Notes: a model not told the origin generated them from the sequence alone. Positions 1-11,008 are shown, counted from the first letter of the stretch. The stretch is 31,330 bases of DNA from Hymenopellis radicata (GCA_015501595.1 JADNRX010000584.1:1-31330); one strand, 5' to 3'. Made by a program: numbers and translations.

Positions 1-1240
1 TCGCTCGCGTCAACTTCAATCTCGTTCGCTCGGACACCAAAAGAAATAAACTGACGTGGATTGCGCTCAGATACATGACAAGTAGCAAGGGAGACACATT
101 GTCCGTACTTGGGTCATGTGAAAGGCTGCGACATATCCGGACAGACCCCTCAACAGTAGGGTCATATATGCACGGGGATGGTTCGGTGGATGAAGAAGGG
201 AGTATATGCGAGCGAACTCTGATCTGTTTTGTCCGCAGATGCACAAACTAAGTACAGAGTCCGCCGCGTCACATTGCCCAAGCCTTTGAAAAAGTTAGTT
301 CGAAATACGCTGCAAGAGCGCACCAAGATCGACTTTCGACACGATATAGGCAGAACACCGAGTCGCTCTTCAGCAAGTAATAGCCCTTCTTCCGTCTGGG
401 CAGAAATGGCCAACGAGGGAGGTCTCAACACGAGCATCCTCCAAAAAATGAGCATCTATCCTGGCTCGATATTGGCGGATTCCACGCTCTCCACGACCAT
501 GTCAGTTTCACGCCCTCTTTTCCTTACTTCTCCTCAGTGCCGGCAGTTTCGAGTAGACGTGGACTCTTTGGAATGAACGAGGACGATTGACGGAAGATTG
601 ATTCCAGAGAAGGTTCAGAGGAATTCGGCTATCGGCCATTATTGCACGCAAGTTGTGGAGAGGAGTTGGTGGACATGATGGTGGTACAGAAGCAAAGTGA
701 TCGCGCTTTACTCTCGACCACGACCACCTCCAGGATCTCTAACCTGTCTCTGACCGCTCTTACTGCTCATGCACGAAATAACTCAGAGCTCTCTCTGACG
801 GAAGGATGAAAATATAGCTCACCTGACAAATTGTCTCTTAATGAATAGCCGCCCTAAGGATACTATCCACCACTGCTGTGACCATGGCGCCTTAAGAGTC
901 TGGGAGAAACTTAAAGCGACGAAACTGGCTCCGACACAGGGCATGCTCTGTCGCGTATCTTCTGCCTAGGAACGCGCCTCGGACACTTCGAGAGTTGAAA
1001 AAGGAAGTGTTCATCTTTTTGCTCAACTAATGTACAGTTAACAATATTTTCATTAGCGGGGGTACGCGCCGACTCCTCCCAAGCACGCTGGCAGAGGCTC
1101 CCCTTCAAAGCTAATGGAAAGCTAGCATCATCGCGATAAATGTCCGAGTCATCGTACTATTTCTAGCGCGTCTGATAACCAATACACCCAGCCGTACGAA
1201 TCACTCTATGAGTCCCACTTCCTCGCAACCTCTCCTGAAC
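1..1240. other. No gene assigned; weak open frames only
   Basis: I see no recognisable family here. The longest plus-strand frame, 229-576, reads as a Ser/Arg-rich peptide with no domain I know, and a minus-strand frame at 911-1108 is equally anonymous. Nothing resembles the N-terminal half expected upstream of the transporter fragment that begins at about 1241, so this stretch looks like unrelated or heavily decayed sequence. Confidence 0.4.
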
Positions 1241-2915
1241 GCCTTCTTCGGAAGGCAAGTCTCCTTTCATTCTCGCCGAACGCATACTCACCGTATTCCT
1301 GCAGTGGATGCACCACCCTCCTCAAATCCATTGCTGGTGAAACCCACGGCTTCTACGTCCAGGAAAACGCCGAAATCAACTACCAGGGTATTCCTTGGAA
1401 AACGATGCACAAGGATTTCCGTGGCGAAGTCGTCTACAATGCCGAAACGGACGTGCATTTCCCCAACTTGACCGTCGGCCAGACCCTCTCCTTTGCTGCG
1501 CGAGCACAGACGCCGCGCGCGCGCCTCCCGGGTGTTACACGCGAGATGTGGGCGGACCACATGTTACACGCGAGATGTGGGCGGACCACATGCGCGGCGT
1601 CGTCATGGCCGTTTTCGGTTTGTCCCACACGATTAACACCAAAGTCGGAAACGATTTCGTCCGCGGTGTCAGTGGTGGCGAGAGGAAGCGTGTCAGTATT
1701 GCTGAGGTCGCCCTAAGCGGCAGTCCCCTGCAATGCTGGGACAACTCGACGCGTGGATTGGACAGTGCCACTGCCCTCGAGTTCGTCAAGACTGTCCGTT
1801 TGTCCACCAAGTACCAGGGTGCAACGGCGGTTGTCGCAATCTACCAGGCATCCCAGGATATATACGACGTCTGTTTACCCTTCCCCTCCTCTTCTCTCGC
1901 TCTCGCTGATCTCCTTTCTCCTTTTGTAGATTTTCGACAAGGTCGTGGTACTCTATGAAGGTCGTCAGATCTACTTCGGGACAACCACTGACGCGAAGAA
2001 GTTCTTCATCGATATGGGCTTCGACTGCCCGCCGCGTCAGACCACCGCTGATTTCCTGACGTCGCTTACCAACCCCGCTGAGAGGAAGCGCGTCCCGGCT
2101 TTGAGTCTCGCGTCCCGAGGACTCCGGACGAGTTCGCAAAGGCGTGGACGGAGAGTGACGACAGGAAGCGGTTGTTACAGCAAATCGACGCGTTCGAGAG
2201 GCAGTACCCTGTAGGCGGTGAACAGCTCGCCAAGTTCAGGGATAGTAGGAAGAGGGATCAAGCCAAGGGAATGTAAGTGCTCTTTTCTAGCGTTCAATCT
2301 TGCGCTAATACCAATTTCATAGGCGTACGAGGAGTCCCTACACGATCTCGATGCCAATGCAAGTTCGCCTCTGCATCAATCGTGGATTCCAGCGTTTGCA
2401 AGGAGACATGACTCTCTTCTTCACTGCGCTCTTCGGCAACTTCATTATGGCCCTCATCATCGGTTCCATTTTCTACAATCTCGACAAGACCTCCTCCAGC
2501 TTCTACAGTCGCGGCGCTCTGCTGTTCTTTGCCGTCTTGATGAACGCGTTCAGCAGTGTTCTTGAGGTGCGAAATCCCCTTGTCTTGCTTCTACGTATCA
2601 TTGACCTTTTACTAGATCATGACCCTGTATGAACTACGGCCTATTGTCGAAAAGCACTCCCGCATGGCATTCTACCATCCGTCCTCTGAAGCCATCTCGT
2701 CCATGATTTGCGATCTGCCCGCCAAGATCCTCAATGCCGTCGGTTTCAACTTGGTGCTTTACTTCATGACCAACCTACGCCGGACGCCATCTGCATTCTT
2801 CACCTTCCTGCTCTTCTCGTTCTTCTGCACACTCTCAATGTCGATGATCTTCCGGACAATCGGTGCCATGTCCCGTACCATCTCCCAGGCTATGGCCCCC
2901 GCCGCTAAAGCATGC
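1241..2915 (+). pseudogene. PDR-type ABC transporter, interior fragment (first nucleotide-binding domain plus first membrane half)
   Basis: This is a piece of a pleiotropic-drug-resistance (CDR/PDR5-like, ABC-G) plasma-membrane efflux pump. Seen in order: a Walker A end GSGCTTLLK joined across an intron at 1255-1304; [16 protein letters not shown]; the signature [11 protein letters not shown]; Walker B region [27 protein letters not shown]; then TMD1 with hydrophobic helices such as FMALIIGSIFYNL-type sequence and [20 protein letters not shown]. Introns fit at 1255-1304, 1869-1929, 2273-2322 and 2567-2615 (49-61 bp). Homology starts inside the first P-loop and stops near 2910 in the AMAPAA motif, so the N-terminus, rest of TMD1, NBD2 and TMD2 are missing; full proteins have about 1,400-1,500 residues. 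A 29-bp tandem duplication (1533-1590) and a second frame break near 2090 disrupt it. Family assignment is firm; pseudogene status follows from the missing ends and two lesions. Confidence 0.92.
1533..1590 (+). repeat. 29-bp exact tandem duplication inside the ABC gene
   Basis: Positions 1533-1561 are repeated exactly at 1562-1590. Reading before the duplication is in one frame (ending TREMWADHM) and continues after it in another ([14 protein letters not shown]). Because 29 is not a multiple of three, the duplication explains the frame change exactly. Confidence 0.97.
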
Positions 2916-3173
2916 CCTCAACATGCGCTCGCTCAAGAACTTGTCGTGGTTCCATCATTAATTGACAGGTTGATCCAGAGGCGAAATATAGGTACTTCTT
3001 TTCTGGCAGCGCTGCATTGTTAGCAGTATTGCGAAGACGCGGTTGGCAGTGACGCGATCGAGCCAAGAAATAGGTATGCAAGCCCTTAACTACTCCTTGA
3101 CTTGTTTATCCATTTTCTATACAGCCGTCCAACGCCCGGATTTCCGTCTCTACCATACAATATGCACAAATGT

Positions 3174-4361
3174 CTATATGTCCTCAATCCGGCACATTCC
3201 ATCTGCTGATTCCTGTTTGCCACAGCCATCTTGGTGTGAGGCTTTGATGCAGACAACTGTAGGTTTCAAAAATACAACACCACCCACTGTATCTCGTAGA
3301 CCTAGCTCATATGTGCAGACAATCCCGTCTTCCGGATACTCGTTGTTGTCTATGTTTTCCATGATCAGGGATGAAAAGGTCTGGTCGAATTCCGCCATCG
3401 AGGAAACCTCGAAGTGCTGACTTTGGTCTACGACTGCCAGCTCAAGTTGAGATTCCACATAATCCTCGTACATCGCCCGATCCAGTCTGATTGCTGTGCG
3501 TGCAAGGTGACCAATTCGATTAGCATAAGTGTCTCGCAGTGCGAGTAAAGGACTCTCGTCACTTTCACCAATGGCGCCCAGAAAAGAAAGGACGGGAGCC
3601 AAGTCGCGGATGATTACGTCCACAGCAAAGGAGACAACCGCCTCTGGATCCTTATATTTGGATTGTGCACGCGTTAGAGCGCGCCAGCGTGCGGCAACCG
3701 GTTGAACGTCTAATTTATAAGCGTAGACCGAGTAGTAAGTCTATGGTACTTACTAGTAGCGTAGATCTCGCGACTGAGCTTCCCCAATGCGGTGCTCAGC
3801 TTTGGGCGCATACTCCATGCCATGATGATACTGGCACATATCCGTAGCAGGCTCTCCTGGATAGCGAAGCCTCGAAGAATGTCGAGTACGTCATGATGGT
3901 CCTTCATACATTGGAGGAGCGCCTCAAGTCGCTGACCTAGTAGATTAGGTTTGTGACTCTCATTGACGTGTTTGACAGAAGAGGAGAAGGTGAATTTATC
4001 GATCATGGATGCAGAAAGTTGGTAAACGTCCTGATTCAACTGAATGACCGAGTCTTTGATATCTTGGATTGATACGGAAGAGCCCAACGTCATAAACGCG
4101 CTTGCTTCTTCGAGTTCGGCAAGCCGATATTCAAGGAGTTGATTGAGCTGGGAACGCGCCGTGCGTTCTGATTGGAGCTCTGAAGGTGAGATCTCGTGAA
4201 ATCAATGGATGCAGCCCGAAAATGCGCTCTTACCTGCTTGCAAGGTACTGACAAGATCCTCAAGTGGATGAGGCTGATGACTTGATGGATTGAACAAACA
4301 CTCTGTCTGCTACAAAAATTAATCAGAGAATTTCTAGTCAGCTGGCTCATACCTGGTTCAT
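3174..4361 (-). CDS. Conserved-looking hypothetical protein, 348 aa, four exons
   Basis: I do not recognise a named family. Exons read 4353-4361, 4234-4309, 3754-4179 and 3174-3709, joined by clean GT-AG introns of 43, 54 and 44 bp, with phases that match throughout and no internal stop: 1,047 nt, 348 residues. The first exon holds only Met-Asn-Gln. Residues about 25-60 (ELQSERTARSQLNQLLEYRL) form a probable coiled coil. The middle is a helical region with HVNESHKPNLLGQRLEALL and the C-terminal half is acidic and helical. There is no signal peptide or membrane segment. A (TTTC)4 tract on the coding strand lies just upstream of the start codon. The consistent splicing and absence of lesions, unlike its neighbours, argue that it is a functional soluble protein, perhaps agaricomycete-specific; function unknown. 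Confidence 0.8.
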
Positions 4362-4364
4362 GAT

Positions 4365-4380
4365 GAAAGAAAGAAAGAAA
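4365..4380. repeat. (GAAA)4 microsatellite
   Basis: Four exact GAAA units lie in the presumed 5' leader of the 348-aa gene, three bases upstream of its ATG on the minus strand (reading as TTTC repeats there, a pyrimidine tract common in fungal promoters and leaders). Confidence 0.9.
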
Positions 4381-4459
4381 CCCCGCTTACATAATGTTTA
4401 GCATCGTTAAAGGGATCCCGTCCATAATAATCGTGACAACGTCAAATACGAACTATTCA

Positions 4460-6411
4460 GATGTCACTTGGAAAGGTGTCCGCAAGTTTACTGAGTGCAC
4501 CCTTCACCGGCAAGCCACTAAGCACCCAGACCTTAGTCACCTCAGGATTTCTATCGCCTCTCGAAGTTGCTCATTCTCAACATTGAACTCGCTACCCTTC
4601 TTGCTCAGCCCACGGTTCCATAGCGTGCCCTCTAAATCCACCAGATCTAGAACGAGTCGCTTGTTACAGTGTCTCCACTGCACCAAAACTCGACCAACCC
4701 TGGCCTCGTTCAGAACTCCACACTCTCATGATTGCCGGCACCCCTCTGATGTTCCTCCCAGCTCCGGAGACACCGCAACAGGAATCCAGTAACGAACTTT
4801 TGCGCACTTTGCTCTTCCACCCAGCCAAGAAGCTCTTACCAGCGTCGTCGTCTTTGTTGAGCGACTTCCGCCTTCGGAACCTTTTCAGACGCATCACAGT
4901 CATCCCGTAGAGCTTCGCGTGTTCCTTTGGCTGTCCCCATATGATCCCAGGGGTTTCTGCCAACGCAACTACGGAACCCGCGGAAACTCCAGCTTCCAGT
5001 GAACTAGCTGAGAACAAGAACACCTTCCTGACCCGATTCCTTGTCTTCCTGAGAAACCACGAACTCGTGCGAGCGCAGAGCCATACCCTCACGTAGAGAG
5101 GCGACAATGAACGGGTCTGCACACGTAAGAAGAGCGAGGTATTGAGAGTAAGTGACATCGGAGGTGGGCAAGAATATGATGGGTTGGTATGTGAGCGTCG
5201 AGAAACGCGAGTTTATGGTGGACACGGTGCTGAGGATCTGATCGGTAAGCGTCGAATTCGCTTGCGCGACGCTGGGCGAACGTGGAGGGTTGGAAGGGAT
5301 AGCTATTTGGATCAAGACGACCTTGAATGCGGTGAGCGCCAACTCAAAAGAAAATAAGGTAATATACCTTTCCTTGGTACTCTGGATGCTGCTCCAAAAA
5401 TGTCTGGAAGGCTTGGATTTTAGGCTTAACGCCTTGGATTTCGTCCATCTTGTCGCGTCCCACGATCAACTTCATGCCAGCATACAGCACATGAACAAGC
5501 CCATCAATTACAACGGGGTACACACCGACGTCGACAAAACGGCCTCTCTCCTCGTCACCGGTGGCGATACCTTCCTCCGGCGGTAACTGGATACCGCGAG
5601 GCAGCGCCTCAACAGCCAAGATTCGACTGCACGTCTGGCGGAAGTGTCGCGCGAACGACGCAGTCTGAAACCCAACCAGGTCTGCCCCAAGAACACCTCG
5701 CAAGAGCTTATCCCTGACAGAGAGACACCGGAATATCTCCGAGCTTGGGAACGCGACGTGCATGAAGAAACCAATGGGGCCTGGCACACCGGCAGCGCGG
5801 AGCATCTGCGGGAGTAACATCAAGTGGTAGTCATTCACCCATACGACATCACCCTCCTGCCACACGGCCTTGATGGTGTCGGCAAACTTTTGATTGACGT
5901 CAACGTAGTGCTTGAAACTGGCACTCTCGTAAAAAAGCTTGGTTTTAGGCGCGTCGGGAACTGCGTAGTGTAACGCCGGCCAAAGAACCTGGTGGCAGAA
6001 CTCGTCGTAGCACCCCTCGAATACGGCATCATCGACCCAGACTACTTCGCTCTCGTATCCGCCTTCTGTGAGACGCGTAGAGGCCGTTTCGCGGAGTGCC
6101 GGCGACCAAGTGTCGGTCTCGACCCCGAGTGTGCCCACCCAGAGCTTGCGCTTGCGCTGGGGACGTGACGCATTCAGAGAAACAGAATCAACAGCATTTT
6201 TGAGACCACCGTTGCAATGAGCATTGGGTTCGATGTGAAACTCGGCGCTGATGATACTTGAAACGGAGTCGGGTCGACGGAAGCCAGTCCTATAGAGGCA
6301 AATCCAGCAACCCCGGATCCTGTCCTTCCAAGGTGAAAGCGCCCGTTTTGCTGTCCCATCAATGATAGCGTAGCCGTATCGACGGTGTATACTGCATCCA
6401 AATGAGTCCAA
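4460..6411 (-). pseudogene. Trehalose-phosphate synthase complex protein (Tps2/Tps3/Tsl1-like), disrupted
   Basis: The glycosyltransferase-20 domain reads across two exons, 5368-6411 and 5007-5321, joined by a 46-bp intron (5322-5367). Visible family motifs are KLWVGTLGVETDTW, DVVWVNDYHLMLLPQMLR, GFFMHVAFPSSEIFRCL, LGADLVGFQTASFARHF, IVGRDKMDEIQGVKPK and ADPFIVASLREGMALRSHEF. The RDKxDEIQG segment, in place of the catalytic RLDYIKG of Tps1, points to the large Tps2/Tps3/Tsl1 type rather than the synthase itself. At 5004-5006 a TAG stands where the family has Glu of LSEFTGS; beyond it the frame continues FTGSWSFRGFRSC and NPWD. Further on, 4460-4670 still shows decayed trehalose-phosphatase-like sequence (LVDLEGTLW, WVLSGLPVKGAL) in shifted frames. 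The 5' end is uncertain: a normal protein should have more N-terminal sequence. Confidence 0.88.
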
Positions 6412-6776
6412 AGATCGGATGAAGGCTCAGACCGTGAGAGCGTCTGAGAGCGTCTGAGAGGGAGAATTAAGAGGGTTCAGTCCAAAAGTGAAATACTCAC
6501 CGCCGTTGAAGGAACACCCGTCTGCATCTAGTCCAAGGTGCCAGCGTGAGTCAAAGCGGAGCGCACGTCAAGTCAAGGAGGTATCATTCCTCCGAGACAT
6601 GGTGGGTCAGACGTCAATTAGGCGAAGAGGAAGCAGTTCGGATGTTGTCAGAGACGGCGCCTGCGTGTATGGTGAGTCGAATCCCAATAAAATATGAGCA
6701 GGCCAACGTATTGTAGGAGCACTGGGACACCTAGCATATGAACTTGAAGAGGTAACGAAAAGCCTTGAAGAACGCA
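6412..6776. other. Intergenic, no gene seen
   Basis: A short direct duplication GAGAGCGTCT at about 6434-6455 is the only structure noticed. A plus-strand frame 6488-6697 has no recognisable content. Some of this may be decayed 5' sequence of the trehalose gene. Confidence 0.4.
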
Positions 6777-6920
6777 TCAAGGTAATTTATCTGAGTCGTC
6801 ATCGGAAGGAGCCTTGAAGAGTCGGAGTGCGTCAAAAATGACGGTTTGCTTCTGCAGCTTGATGCTGCTCACGTCACTAGAGTCCAGCGCCAGCGCCAGT
6901 TGCCATGCATCGCCCAATTC
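6777..6920 (-). other. Orphan 3' exon of an unidentified gene
   Basis: Reading on the minus strand from an acceptor CAATAG at 6921-6926, the frame gives 47 residues beginning ELGDAWQLALALDSSDVSS and ending DDDSDKLP before a TGA at 6777-6779. The composition (helical, then acidic tail) and the well-placed acceptor look like a real C-terminal exon. It may be a lost downstream exon of the WD40 gene ending at 7121, or a fragment of another gene. I cannot name the family. Confidence 0.4.
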
Positions 6921-7120
6921 CTATTGACAAATAAGTCAGCGCAATAAGAAGGATTTTTACTACACATCACAAGTCCGACCAACAGTCCTTACAACTCATG
7001 ACCGGACTTCGCACTGGTCATTGAGCACATCTGATTCTCCAACCGATACATGAGCCCAAACTATATTCAATTAAGCAGATGAGATATTAGCTAGAACAGA
7101 TAAAGTGTCGCAGTTCTTTG

Positions 7121-9875
7121 TCAATCGTCGTCCGGAATCTTATAGAAATAAGGCTGTCGATCAAAGATCGAAACATTTCCATTCGAGCCTCCTCTGCAGA
7201 GCGCGACGTCAGCTCAAGCGCAACGAAGAACAAATCAAAGATAATACGCACATAATAAGAGGATGTTCCTTCTCCGCCCAATCACCAAGACTGAACCGTG
7301 CGACATCAGAGTCAATCTCTCCTAGAACACCTCCGTTGTCCGGATCCTCAAGCGAAGACTGAGGGTCCCAGAGTCGCACAAATCCTATCACAATCCTCAG
7401 TCCGACATGTGCTATCACCAAAAACACTAGCTTACCATCCTCTCCGCCCGTCACCAGTCCCAACTTGCCGCCGTGCGTCAACTTCACCCACTCCGCCTGG
7501 ACAATCCCATAAGGCTCGCACACCCCCGCTTCATTCGGCAACACCTTCGATTCGCCGAGATGGCTGAACCGGTTCAGCACTTTGTTGAGGAATCGTGTAT
7601 CGTAGAGATGCAGACTATTGTCGCTGCGAGCGACGGCGAGTTGGATCTCGCCGGGACTAAACGACACCGAATTGACCTGAGGATGCCCGATGCCCGTGCT
7701 GAACTCTTCCAGCATGATGGCGTTCGTAGCCTTGGTGTGCTTGTTTTTGATGTCGTACAGGCGTAGGAATCTTTTCGTCGTTGTCGGGGCGGTGACGAGC
7801 GCCAACTGTTCGCCTACAATGATACATCGATGACAAACTCTCAGACAAAGGAAATGAAAAGCACTCACCATTAGGGCTAACAGCCATTTCGTCACCGGCC
7901 TCTGTGGCGTCTTTGAAGACATAGGTTGGTCGGTTGAAACGGTCACTGAGATCAAAGGCCTTGTGGAAGCCTTTCCCAGACACGGATTCTGTGTACTCAG
8001 TCGAAGCAAATAGGTAGTTTCGATGTGTCCTTTCGACCCCAGGCTAGACATCCAATAATGTGGTTCGCCGACGCTGCCCGAGGCGCGAGTTGTAGAGTCT
8101 CCTCCGCAGGTTTGTCGCCAAATGGGTCGTGGTAGAGGACGATGTGCCTAGATGAAAGAGGTCAATGAGAGACCGACAGAGATAGGAAAGGCTGCTTACT
8201 TGCCGGCTACAGCGAGAATAGGTGGAAGACGTCGAGGACTGAATGCGATTTCATGTGGAACTCCGTGTGCAAATTTCAAGGCATCGGTTGGGCACTCGTA
8301 GCCTTCAAAGGGTTCTGCATGCTGGAGGGGCGTAAATCTGATGGTCTTGTCTGTCGATGAAGATGCAATGATGCCACTGTCAACGATTGTGTCAGATACA
8401 GAGTGAGGATAATAATGTCACACGACAAACCTTCTTGGATCATAGGCAATGCTGTTCACGGTATACAGCTTGATGAACTCATATTCGTTCCAACGATATT
8501 CGTTCGGTGCCACGACAAGATCAGGTGGCCTCTTGCCCGCTTCCAAAGCTTCGCGACGAGCCTCCTCCATTCGTGCCTTTTTCGCTTTGTCGTTCTTCCT
8601 CTGCTTTTTTTCTTGCGCATCGTCTGACTTTGGACGATCTACTGCATACTGAAATGAGTGCTCTGAAGCATGATTAGAATATGAAAAGTGATGGATAAAA
8701 TAGATAATAGATACCTTGCATACACTTGCGCCTGAAGGCCGTCTTCAGAGCCGTATGCTCATGGTATTCCTTGTCAGGTTCAGGTCCGTCTTCAGTAAGC
8801 CGATGTATTTCCCATTGATCAGGTCGAGCGAGATGATCCTCTCCGGCTCTGAACATGCTCAAAGAACCGGACTTGACATAGAAATGTTCCTCGCCTGGTA
8901 ACCGCGTCGACATTAATGACACACGAGACAACACAAGAAAGTAGACTTACGGTCCGTCTCGTCAGGCCCGCCTTTGTAAACAGCACTAGCAGTAGCGAAA
9001 GATCCTTTTATCTGATATATCCTGTTGACAGCTGTATATCAAATTACAAATGGTTCCGACAATGGGGCATTAGGAGCTCACCTCCAGCAGTTCTGTAGGT
9101 TATCTTGGGAGCTGGAGGCACACGAGGAGGAAAATACCGGTAGCTTGATGCCAATCCACGTAATGCCATATCTCGATAATGCATTGTATATCGCCGAGCG
9201 CGCCTTCGTTTGCACTAGACAATATTAGCGCGTCGTTGTGGACGACGCGACACTCACGTTGTCGGGATAGGGGACGCGATCGTCCCAGGGAATGTTCGTA
9301 ATGTCATACGCGCGATCCTCGTTGTAGTGAACAGGTTTGAACGTGTCTCAGGCTAACGTCGCTGAAAGACGGTATTGGGTTGACATCGTGAGCAGAGCTT
9401 GGGGGAAGGGGTTTAAACTAGAAAGCGTAAGGGGGATAGAATGGATTGAAAAATCGGGGACAGACCACAGATTCAGGCCAGCAATCGTAATAGCCTTCCT
9501 CGTCGTACTCTTCGTCCTCTTGTTCCTGCATTCGCCTTCTCTCCGCCTCCACGCGTTCAGCCTCTGCTCTCAATGCCACGTCGTCATCCGCGTCAGCCTC
9601 TTGCTGCTCCTCTTCTGTCGGACCAGTTCTCGCGTCGTCGACACCGTCATCGCTGACGCCACCGCTAATCTGGCCTACAACGGTGAAAGAGCGGTCGGGG
9701 AATCCTGCCTCTACATTTGCTGTTCGAGGCTGAGAAGAGTCAAAAAAGCATAGCCTGCGTTTCGACGCCTGTCAAAGCCCTCCTCGTCAAGGTCGTCAAT
9801 CGTTCGCTGTGGCAAATTCTTCAGACTATGGGGTTGAGTGCACAGGATACTCACCTTGGCTGGCGCGGCCTCCAT
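7121..9875 (-). pseudogene. WD40 beta-propeller protein, multi-exon, with two frame breaks
   Basis: Starts MEAAPAK at 9873-9875 followed by a GTGAGT donor, and ends GGSNGNVSIFDRQPYFYK...DDD with TGA at 7121-7123. In order: an acidic N-terminal region with a charged helix (ALRAEAERVEAERRRMQE); DITNIPWDDRVPYPDN; a basic segment CKRRRARRYTMHYRDMALRG; a Lys/Arg-rich helix near 8550-8620; then beta-propeller blades (GIIASSSTDKTIRF, LAVAGKHIVLYHDPF, LALVTAPTTTKRFLRLYDI, QLAVARSDNSLHLYDTRF, LGLVTGGEDGFVRLWDP). Most exon joins are canonical GT-AG with agreeing phases. Two places break the frame: an A6 run at 9742-9747 (plus-strand letters) and a C4 run at 8037-8040. The exon junction near 9470-9340 is also unresolved. 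Both breaks sit in homopolymers, so sequencing error is possible. The specific orthologue is not recognised. Confidence 0.72.
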
Positions 9876-10118
9876 GTCAAGAGTCTACCGTGGCTCAGAG
9901 TAAAAGTCCGGTCGGAATAAAAGTCGGATAAACGGCTCTTGTCTCCCGCCATTGGCCCGGACCAGGCAGAGACAGAAGACGTGGATCATCCCCAAGGAGT
10001 CAAGGAGCAGCTGCATTCTGGACAGAAGCCATGCGACGCTCGTGGTTGTGCTGATGCGAGTTCGGCCATCACGACCCAAACGGGCGGACGTGACTCCGCA
10101 TTTCTCAGATCTCCTCCT
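9876..10118. other. Presumed promoter/5' flank of the WD40 gene; nothing specific seen
   Basis: No confident coding sequence, repeat or motif was found in this short gap between the WD40 start codon and the weak plus-strand frames to its right. Confidence 0.3.
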
Positions 10119-10930
10119 TAGTTGCCGAATGAACCCGGAGCGCGTACTCAGAGACCACCCAATGAAATATGCTCTTCGATGGCAGTCCCATGGAATCTTT
10201 CCTCCGGCATCTTTCCAACAACTGTCTTGCCGCGTTTTTACAGCAATCCGGCGTTCCCGTCACAGCTCAGGATGCAATATATCCTCCGCATCTGTACTTA
10301 CAATATTGTCCGTTGGCAGCCGCCAGAACTACAGCAACAATGACATGCTAAAATGTACGCCATCAAGGCTGCCGGCATCATACCTACCTTTCTCGATGGC
10401 ACCAAGGTCGCGTTGGTGTTTGGGAATTTGCCACCAGAGTTCGTTGCATATGTTCTGTCTCTGATTTGGTATGAGGGTGCGTCTCCGTACGATATATTCT
10501 GCGCCGGATTAAACGGTCTCGTCAGGCATGGTAATTCCATTTGGCTAGGACGGTGTGTTTCGACTCATGTGTGTCTATTCCATTTCATCCGTGCGCACTT
10601 TTGGTCTCAGTCATTGAATAGCACAAGCTCTACGATGGCGAGCTGGCTATGTCTTTTGTCGTATCTGTGGTTATGACGTCCTGTAGGAGCATTTGCAACT
10701 CCATCGCCACTACTTTCCCCACATCACGGAATCTCTCAGAATGCTTGCTCTGTTTTGCACAACTCTTTCACCCAAAGTCATCGACACGATCCATCCTTCC
10801 GCCGCCATGATGAGCCAAGTCTTGCCAACGACTCTGAAAACGAATTGGGGACCATTGATCGCGCCGACCTCGTTCCGGCGTTCGTAGGACTACTCGCCTA
10901 AAGACAGCGCGCTAAAGGGACGCGTTTAGG
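10119..10930 (+). other. Possible decayed plus-strand gene, unidentified
   Basis: Several short plus-strand frames have protein-like composition, for example SFLRHLSNNCLAAFLQQSG at about 10190-10250, IPTFLDGTKVALVFGNLPPE at about 10378-10440, and DEPSLANDSENELGTIDRAD at about 10810-10870, with a plausible CTGTAG acceptor at 10680-10685. They lie in different frames with stops between them and do not join into one protein. No family is recognised. The 3' part belongs to the duplicated segment annotated separately. Confidence 0.3.
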
Positions 10931-11008
10931 CAACTCGGAGGACTGGGATAATTTCAACGTTGCCGTAGATGGTGAGTGGCTTCCTTGTTGGCCGTATACT
11001 TAATCGCC
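10782..11008 (+). repeat. Copy A of a dispersed direct repeat (about 220 bp)
   Basis: Aligns by eye at roughly 75-80% with copy B at 13357-13578, in the same orientation. Shared landmarks include a block encoding VPAFVG, the stretch GTGAGTG with intron-like sequence after it, and TTGGCCGTATACTTAATCGC near the right end. Copy A has an open frame ending VPAFVGLLA before TAA. The copies seem to be a duplicated exon plus the start of its intron. Confidence 0.85.

Noticed and set aside
4664..5158. 164-codon minus-strand frame overlapping the trehalose gene
   Set aside because: Over 5007-5158 it is a shadow of the real exon. Only its left part covers decayed gene sequence, and no single frame there matches the family.
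7209..8051. 280-codon minus-strand frame starting MSSLGSKGH
   Set aside because: It reads through at least two introns of the WD40 gene and in the wrong frame for part of its length; the spliced exons match a propeller much better.
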